A stretch of DNA of 33,672 nt from the NCBI GenBank assembly GCA_021414115.1, contig JAIOPD010000134.1:1-33672 (forward strand), read 5' to 3'. Of the stretch, positions 28,637 through 33,672 are shown piece by piece. The notes under the pieces are model-generated. The model did no database searches. It saw only the letters and a list, made by a program, of their open reading frames with translations, and was not told the origin of the DNA. The DNA is from Planctomycetia bacterium. Lineage in GTDB: Bacteria > Planctomycetota > Planctomycetia > Pirellulales > UBA1268. A program made the position numbers and the translations under genes. Position 1 is the stretch's first letter; each line of letters opens with the position of its first letter.

Positions 28637-30288
28637 ACCTCATGAAGCGGCCGCGCGCCAACACCGGGCCGCTCTCCGGACTCCGTGACTCGCTGGCCCA
28701 CCGCGGCTCTCCGGTTTTTCTGCCGCTGCAGGCCGCCGGCATCCTGTCGGTGGTGATCTTCCTGATTCGATGCGGCCTCGAAATCTTCGTCGCTCACGGT
28801 TTGTATGAATCGCAGCACGTCCTGATTTCGCTCTTGGATGTGACGCTCTCGATCTGGGCGTTGGCCGAGATCGCGATCATCGATCGGAAAGTCACTCCGA
28901 TTCCCCTCCGCGGCCTGACGGGAGCGCTGGTGGGGCAAGTGGCGGTGGGGGTGATCCGCGCACTCGTCATCTTTGTGACCCTTTTCCCTCGCTCGGCGGT
29001 TGATGTGCTCACGAACCGAGTCGATTTCGGGCTCGCGGCCGTCTTCATTCCCGTCGCAGGGATCGTGTTTCTGGCGATCAGTAAACTCCTCATCGACGCC
29101 TTTTCCCACGCGGAGCGGGTCCGTGGCGACCAGCTCGAGATGCAGGTGGCCCGCACCCTGAAGGCCGAGGCTGAACTGCGAGCCAGGCAGGACGAGTTGC
29201 GAAGGATCTTCGACAACCTCCCGATCGCCATCGCCGCCACGACACCCGAGACGGATGGTCGCATCCTGTTTCTCAACGCGCATTTCGTCCGCACGTTTGG
29301 CTACAGCCACGCCGAGATTCCGACCACGGCCGAGTGGGTCGTGCGGGCCTATCCCGATCCCGCCCAACGTCAGGCTGTTCTCTCCCGGTGGAATGACGCC
29401 GTATCGCGTGCCATCCGCGCACACGGCACGGCGTCTTCCCTGGAGTTTCAGGTGACCTGCAAAGACGGCACAGTGCGAGAGATGCTCTTCAGCGCGCTGG
29501 CGCTGCCGGATCTGTTGCTGGTCGCGATGCTCGACGACACTGCGCGCACGCACGCGGAGAAGGAAGTGGCGGCGGCCCGTCGTCGGGTGCAGATCGCTGA
29601 AGCCCGGCAACGCCGGCTGCTGAAACGCAAGCTCAAGAGCAGCCTGATGGCCTCCGCCGTGGCCCACGAAATCAACCTCCCGCTCAGCACAATCCTGCTC
29701 CGCACGCAGCTGGCCCTGAAAAACGGAGATGGCGGTCAGGAGACGCTGACGGCGGTGGCGGCCGATGCCCAGCAGGTGGTCCGCACGATCGAGAAGATGA
29801 AGGTCTTGCTGCGGAGCGTGCAGACGGAGCATTCGACGGTCGATCTGACGGCGGTGGTGCGCACGTCATTCCTCCGACTCAAATGGCAACTGAATCAGCA
29901 GGGGATTGTCCTGGAGTGCTCCGGGCTCGACGACCCGTGCCTCATCGACGGGGACGATGCCCAGCTCCAACTCGCCGTCACCAACGGTCTCCGCAACGCG
30001 ATCGAGGCGATCGCGGCGACCGAAGCGGGCACGGGCAGGATCGCCGTGTCGCTTCTGCGGAAGAAGCTGTCGGTGATCCTCGCGATCGGCGACAGCGGCC
30101 CCGGCTGGTCGGGCGCCGAGCGGGCTGTTGACCCGCTTTCGACCACGAAGCCGTCGGGCAGCGGCATCGGGCTCTACGTCGTGCGGGCGGCGCTCAGGAA
30201 CCACCGCGGCCGGATCGCCTTTCGACGCTCCCCGCTCGGCGGCGCGGAGTTGCGGCTCCGGTTTCCGAGGAAAGGCGACGCGGAGTAA
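28633..30288 (+). CDS. Membrane PAS histidine kinase
   Basis: This 551-residue protein has four predicted membrane segments (about 29-53, 63-83, 95-118 and 132-155). A coiled-coil linker and a PAS domain follow (about 187-305; RIFDNLPIAIAATTPETDG). The dimerisation/phosphoacceptor helix has His345 (SAVAHEINLPLSTILL). The C-terminal ATPase domain shows NGLRNAIEAI, GDSGPGW and TTKPSGSGIGLYVVR. The N-terminal membrane part is short, with little room for a periplasmic sensor, which suits input from the adjacent DctP-like protein. GTG 28633 overlaps the preceding stop; ATG 28642 is an alternative. The last 95 bases overlap the 3' end of hypF on the other strand. Confidence 0.9.
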   Translation: MNLMKRPRANTGPLSGLRDSLAHRGSPVFLPLQAAGILSVVIFLIRCGLEIFVAHGLYESQHVLISLLDVTLSIWALAEIAIIDRKVTPIPLRGLTGALVGQVAVGVIRALVIFVTLFPRSAVDVLTNRVDFGLAAVFIPVAGIVFLAISKLLIDAFSHAERVRGDQLEMQVARTLKAEAELRARQDELRRIFDNLPIAIAATTPETDGRILFLNAHFVRTFGYSHAEIPTTAEWVVRAYPDPAQRQAVLSRWNDAVSRAIRAHGTASSLEFQVTCKDGTVREMLFSALALPDLLLVAMLDDTARTHAEKEVAAARRRVQIAEARQRRLLKRKLKSSLMASAVAHEINLPLSTILLRTQLALKNGDGGQETLTAVAADAQQVVRTIEKMKVLLRSVQTEHSTVDLTAVVRTSFLRLKWQLNQQGIVLECSGLDDPCLIDGDDAQLQLAVTNGLRNAIEAIAATEAGTGRIAVSLLRKKLSVILAIGDSGPGWSGAERAVDPLSTTKPSGSGIGLYVVRAALRNHRGRIAFRRSPLGGAELRLRFPRKGDAE

Positions 30289-32767
30289 GCATGAGCCGCC
30301 CGAGCACGGCCTGGCCGAGCGCGAGGCCGCCGTCGTTGGGCGGCACGGCGTGGTGCGTGAGCACCTCGAAGCCTGCGGCATGGAGCGCGTCGAGTGATCG
30401 CTCGACGAGGATCGCGTTTTGGAACACGCCACCGCTCAGGCCGACCAGATTGCCACTGCCGCCGTCGCGGAGCCGCTTGCAAACATCGACGATCATCCGC
30501 ACGACGGCGTCGTGAAACGCGGCGGCGATGGTGGCCGGCGTATGACCGGCGTTGATGTCGTCCACGATCGCCGCGACGAGCGGTCGCCAATCGGCCACGA
30601 CCGTCCCGTCGGTGGCCGTGGTGAGCGTCAAGCCGCGCCGACCGTCCCACGACTCCACGCCCGCCGCGGCGGCCAGTGCCTCGAGATTCAGGGCCGCTTC
30701 GGCCTCGTAGTCGATCGAGTGGCACGCACCGACGAGCGACGCCACCGCATCGAAGAGGCGGCCCATGCTCGTGGTGGCAATGCAGTTGACCGTGCGCGTG
30801 AGCTGCCGGGCGAGAAGGTCGCGTTCGGCCGCCGAGCCGTGCCCGACGGGCGGCAGCCGCTCATCCCACGGAATGCCCGCCTCGCGGAGGAACGCCAACG
30901 CCGTTCGCCACGGATGACGGATCGCCGCGTCGCCTCCGGGCAACGGAAACGGCAGGAGGTGGGCCGCGCGGTGCGGGTCGCCACCGGCGGCGACGAAGAA
31001 CTCGCCCCCCTGGATCGTGCCGTCACGGCCGTAGCCGGTGCCGTCGAAACAGACTCCGATGAACGCCGGGACAGAGCCGACGTCGAGCCCATGTTCGGCG
31101 AGCAACGCCGCGACATGGGCCTCGTGATGCTGAACCTGCACGAGCGGAATGTCGCGGGCGGCGGCGAAGTCGCGGGCCCAGCCCGTCGAGAGATACCCCG
31201 GATGCATGTCGGCGATCACCGCGGCCGGCGCGACGTCGAAGAGCCGCATGAGGTGCGTCGCCGCGCGGTCGAGCGCTTCGAGCGTTTCGAGATTGCCCAT
31301 GTCGCCGATGTGCTGGCTCATGACGGCCTGATCGTCATGGGCCAGGCAGATCGCGGCCTTGAGTTCGCCTCCCACCGCGAGGACGGACGGCCCGCCACGG
31401 GCCAGTTGGACCGGCAGCGGCGCATGGCCGCGGGAGCGGCGGATGGGCAGTGGCAGGCCGGCCACGCATCGAACCACGGAATCATCACAGGGCACATGAA
31501 TGTCGCGATCGTGCAGCAAAAACCCGTCGGCGAGCGGCGCCAGCCGCGTCGCCGCGTCGGCGTTGTCGGAGGCGAGCGGTTCTTCGGCGAGGTTGCCCGA
31601 GGTCATCACGAGCGGCGGCATGCCGTGGCAGAGCAGGTGATGGAGCGGCGATGAGGGAAGCATGAGGCCCAGAAAGTCGTTCCCCGGGGCCACGGCCGCG
31701 GACACGTTCGAGCACATCCAGTCGATGTCGAGTGTCGTGGCGGCGAAAGAGGACGGGGAGGCGAAGGGGGTCGGCGAACGCTCGACGAGCGTCGGCGATC
31801 TTGCCGCCGCGAGAAGACTTTTGCCGCCCCCGAGCCGGCGATCCACCACAGTCGGATGGGCCCGCGGCCGCAGGAGCACGATCGGCCGCTCGCAGCCCTC
31901 GAGCAGCCGCCGTTCCTGTTCATCGATCTGTGCGAGCTCCCGCGCGGCGGCGAGGTCGGCCACCATCACGGCGAACGGCTTGCGGAGCCGCTGCTTGCGG
32001 TCGCGGAGGATCCGCACGGCCGTGGCATTGGTGGCATCACACACGAGCTGAAAGCCCCCCACGCCCTTGATCGCGACGATGCCGCCGCGGCGGAGCAGCG
32101 CCCGCGCGGCCTCGATCGCGGCGGGGCCGAGGCAGCGGGCGGCGGAGCGGATCGTCGGGATCGCACCGCCGGCCCCCTCGGCAAACCAGACGGCCGGGCC
32201 GCAGGCGGGGCAGGCATTCGGCTGGGCGTGAAACCGCCGCGACGACGGGTCGCAATACTCCGCCGCGCAGGTGTCGCACATCGCGAACGACCGCATCGTC
32301 GTCGCCCCGCGGTCGTAGGGCAGGGCCTCGATGATCGTGAACCGCGGACCGCAGTCGGTGCAGGTGATGAACGGGTGGCGATGTCGCCGATCCCCCGGAT
32401 CGGCCATCTCGGCGAGGCAGGCTTCGCAGGGAGCGATGTCGGGGGGCATGACGACGGCCCGAGGTCCGATGGCCATCACGCTTCCAAGGATCACAAACCG
32501 GCTTTCGTTGTCATCGGCCAGCGGTGGCACATCGAGCGACTCGATGCCGGTCACGCGGGCCAGCGGCGGCGCGGCCGAGGCCAACCCTTCGAGAAACGCG
32601 GCCACGGCGGCGGCGGTGCCCTGCAGTTCGGCCGTCACGCCCGCGGCGTCGTTCTCGACCCAGCCCGAGAGTCCGAGCCGTGTGGCCCGCCGCCAGACGA
32701 AGGGCCGGAACCCCACGCCCTGCACGACGCCGGTGATCCGGATGCGTTTGCGAACGATGGCCGCCAC
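30194..32767 (-). CDS. hypF: Carbamoyltransferase HypF with an in-frame repeat-encoded insertion
   Basis: This 857-residue protein, longer than the usual 750-780, matches HypF, which makes the thiocarbamoyl precursor of the CN ligands from carbamoyl phosphate. The order is acylphosphatase domain (VQGVGFRPFV, 15-24), zinc-finger region (CEACLAEMADP, CTDCGPRFT, CDTCAAEYCDP, CPACGP), YrdC-like domain (GGIVAIKGVGGFQLVCDA, ERPIVLL, MLPSSPLHHLL, VMTSGNLAEEP) and a Kae1-like domain (VQHHEAHVAALL, FDGTGYGRDG, LSGGVFQNAIL). Between ERPIVLLRPRAHPTVV and VAPGNDFLGLM about 45-50 residues (309-356) are encoded by repeat family 2. The normal C-terminus ends near NDGGLALGQAV; about 35 extra residues overlap the kinase gene. 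GTG 32767, with AGGAGG five bases upstream, was chosen over 32869. Confidence 0.92.
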   Translation of the reverse strand: MAAIVRKRIRITGVVQGVGFRPFVWRRATRLGLSGWVENDAAGVTAELQGTAAAVAAFLEGLASAAPPLARVTGIESLDVPPLADDNESRFVILGSVMAIGPRAVVMPPDIAPCEACLAEMADPGDRRHRHPFITCTDCGPRFTIIEALPYDRGATTMRSFAMCDTCAAEYCDPSSRRFHAQPNACPACGPAVWFAEGAGGAIPTIRSAARCLGPAAIEAARALLRRGGIVAIKGVGGFQLVCDATNATAVRILRDRKQRLRKPFAVMVADLAAARELAQIDEQERRLLEGCERPIVLLRPRAHPTVVDRRLGGGKSLLAAARSPTLVERSPTPFASPSSFAATTLDIDWMCSNVSAAVAPGNDFLGLMLPSSPLHHLLCHGMPPLVMTSGNLAEEPLASDNADAATRLAPLADGFLLHDRDIHVPCDDSVVRCVAGLPLPIRRSRGHAPLPVQLARGGPSVLAVGGELKAAICLAHDDQAVMSQHIGDMGNLETLEALDRAATHLMRLFDVAPAAVIADMHPGYLSTGWARDFAAARDIPLVQVQHHEAHVAALLAEHGLDVGSVPAFIGVCFDGTGYGRDGTIQGGEFFVAAGGDPHRAAHLLPFPLPGGDAAIRHPWRTALAFLREAGIPWDERLPPVGHGSAAERDLLARQLTRTVNCIATTSMGRLFDAVASLVGACHSIDYEAEAALNLEALAAAAGVESWDGRRGLTLTTATDGTVVADWRPLVAAIVDDINAGHTPATIAAAFHDAVVRMIVDVCKRLRDGGSGNLVGLSGGVFQNAILVERSLDALHAAGFEVLTHHAVPPNDGGLALGQAVLGRLMLTPRRLSSETGAATPRRRAGSVERRSGRGGS
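31717..31841 (-). repeat. Dispersed repeat family 2, copy inserted in frame in hypF
   Basis: This 125 bp stretch on the minus strand matches 120-247 at the left edge of the window, with two identical 26-base blocks (31816-31841 and 31759-31784) and a shared CATCGACTGGA at its end. It is read through in hypF as residues RRLGGGKS...ERSPTPFA...TTLDIDW. A 15-base perfect hairpin (ACGCTCG-A-CGAGCGT, 31778-31792) lies in the middle. Known HypF proteins pass directly from the RPIVLL segment to VAPG, so these codons are an addition. Confidence 0.87.
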
Positions 32768-32887
32768 CGACACCTCCTGGGTCGCGACAGCGGGCCTGGC
32801 GCGACCTTCAGAGGATACGTCCGCGGCCCGCCGAAAAAGCACGCCGTCTACGGAAGGAGCCTGCGGCAAACTTCGTGCCGCCTCCTT

Positions 32888-33010
32888 TCAGGAAGCCCCA
32901 ATCGCGAGCGCGGGGCATACGACCTCCACCCCAACCCGCGCCACCGCTTCGTGCGGCCACCCCTCTCCCCCGTCGCTCGCGCTCCGGGCTTCCCAGGCAC
33001 CCGATGCCAC
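32888..33010 (-). repeat. Dispersed repeat family 1, copy D
   Basis: On the minus strand this copy reads GGCATCGGGTGCCTGGGAAG and CCCGGAGCGCGAGCGACGGG at its left, then GGTTGGGGTGGAGGTCGTAT, and CGCTCGCGATTGGGGCTTCC at its right. It matches copy C best, including the left flank. It occupies much of the 311-base gap between the SulP gene end (33079) and the hypF start (32767); the rest of that gap shows only the hypF ribosome-binding site. Confidence 0.87.
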
Positions 33011-33078
33011 GGCTCGCAGATCACCACGCCGACGCCCGTCGCTCGCCGACTTCCTTTCCACTCACAACCCTGATGGAG

Positions 33079-33672
33079 CTAAAACTGTTCCAGCCGCAGG
33101 ACGTCCACCGGCTCCATCCAAACGGTCATCCGGTCGGCGGTGAACCGCGGCTCCCGCAGGGATTCGAGGATGCGACCGGCCACTTCCGCGGGCACGATCG
33201 TCTCGAACTGCACGATCGGCCGACCTGATTCCGGCGACTCGCGGCGGCCGCCGCCGTGGCAGGGGGTCGCCGTGAAACCCGACGCGCCGTGCTGCCGGGC
33301 CATCGCCACCAGCGCCTCCTCCATCGCCGCGCCGGCCACGACCGTGATCCGCCGCATCTGCACGGTGACCCGCCTGCGGGACGACATCGGATGGTCCGAC
33401 AACTGGCGGTGGGATCCGAGGCCGACGATCTCGAGCCGCAGCCCCGCCTGCTCGAAGTCGAGTGAGAGTTCGTGAAGTTTCTCCATCACGCTCGAGTCGA
33501 CCAGCTGGGTGCCGGCGAGGTTCACGATCACGTTGTGATGCTGCACGAGCCCGAGCTGCTCGATCTGCCGGCGGAACGGAATCCAGTTGGTGAACACGGC
33601 TGATCCGCTGGCGTCGATCTGCACCGTCTGGTCGTCGACGGGAGTGACCTTGAGGAACGGCTTGAAGAACGA
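33079..33672 (-). CDS. SulP-family anion transporter, C-terminal part: STAS plus PII-like domain (5' end outside window)
   Basis: The frame enters from the right edge (FFKPFLKVTPVDDQT) and gives 197 residues. The first part is a STAS domain as at the C-terminus of SulP transporters (SAVFTNWIPFRRQIEQLG, VIVNLAGTQLVDSSVMEKLHELSLDF, GLGSHRQLSDHPMSSRRR). The last 90 residues resemble a PII-like signalling domain (ITVVAGAAMEEALVAMARQ, GASGFTATPCHGGGRRE, then FETIVPAEVAGRILESL and a C-terminal WMEPVDVLRLEQF). SulP proteins carry sulfate, bicarbonate or related anions; the PII-like tail suggests control by a nucleotide or by carbon state. The membrane part lies outside the window. Confidence 0.82.
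   Translation of the reverse strand, partial: SFFKPFLKVTPVDDQTVQIDASGSAVFTNWIPFRRQIEQLGLVQHHNVIVNLAGTQLVDSSVMEKLHELSLDFEQAGLRLEIVGLGSHRQLSDHPMSSRRRVTVQMRRITVVAGAAMEEALVAMARQHGASGFTATPCHGGGRRESPESGRPIVQFETIVPAEVAGRILESLREPRFTADRMTVWMEPVDVLRLEQF

Noticed and set aside
32768-32869. In-frame N-terminal extension of hypF to 32869
   Set aside because: The extension has no HypF homology, and GTG 32767 has AGGAGG at the right distance and starts directly before the acylphosphatase domain.

Overview
The window looks like a chromosomal piece of a high-GC planctomycete, probably of the Pirellulales type. The strongest sign is the block at 17.1-23.2 kb: a ThuA-DUF1080 fusion, a DUF1501 protein with a Tat signal, and a PSCyt1/PSCyt2/DUF1553 protein with a CxxCH haem site, followed by a PAS-AraC regulator. 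Codon use is strongly GC-rich, so almost every gene has a long false ORF opposite it. No rRNA, tRNA, CRISPR array or intact insertion sequence was seen.

The dominant theme is [NiFe]-hydrogenase. A cytoplasmic NAD(P)-linked group-3b-type enzyme (sulfhydrogenase family) is encoded in two separated halves: beta and gamma electron-transfer subunits at 3525-5596, and delta (small) and alpha (large, Ni-binding) subunits at 11936-14010. The maturation genes are also dispersed: hypE-hypD-hypC (minus, 14.1-16.6 kb) with a small Rieske protein behind them, an endopeptidase gene (24.1-24.6 kb), hypA-hypB (24.96-26.03 kb) and hypF (30.2-32.8 kb). All six hyp genes are present, so the enzyme can plausibly be matured. 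Just upstream of the endopeptidase lies a 73-codon relic that joins the N-terminal and C-terminal signatures of a second, different hydrogenase large subunit. This indicates that a second hydrogenase has been lost.

Other genes: an M20 amidohydrolase and pdxH (0.3-2.2 kb), psuG (2.4-3.4 kb), an apolipoprotein N-acyltransferase, a small secreted protein with three exactly spaced SPRLS motifs, and a giant tandem-duplicated amidohydrolase (6-11.6 kb). Also present are a DUF3293 protein with a vWA-protein relic next to it, a response regulator / TRAP-type binding protein / histidine kinase trio (26.9-30.3 kb), and the C-terminal part of a SulP-STAS-PII-like transporter at the right edge.

Two dispersed repeat families overlay this. 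Family 1 (about 120 bp, inverted-repeat ends) has four copies, all at or near borders of the hydrogenase modules. Two direct copies bracket the 6.3 kb segment that splits the hydrogenase genes, and one copy supplies the C-terminal codons of psuG. Family 2 (about 125 bp) has one intergenic copy at the left edge and one copy inserted in frame inside hypF, adding roughly 45-50 residues. The repeats, the split operon and the relics together suggest a hydrogenase island reshaped by repeat-mediated rearrangement. All coordinates and motifs were read by eye; family assignments rest on remembered motifs, not on searches.
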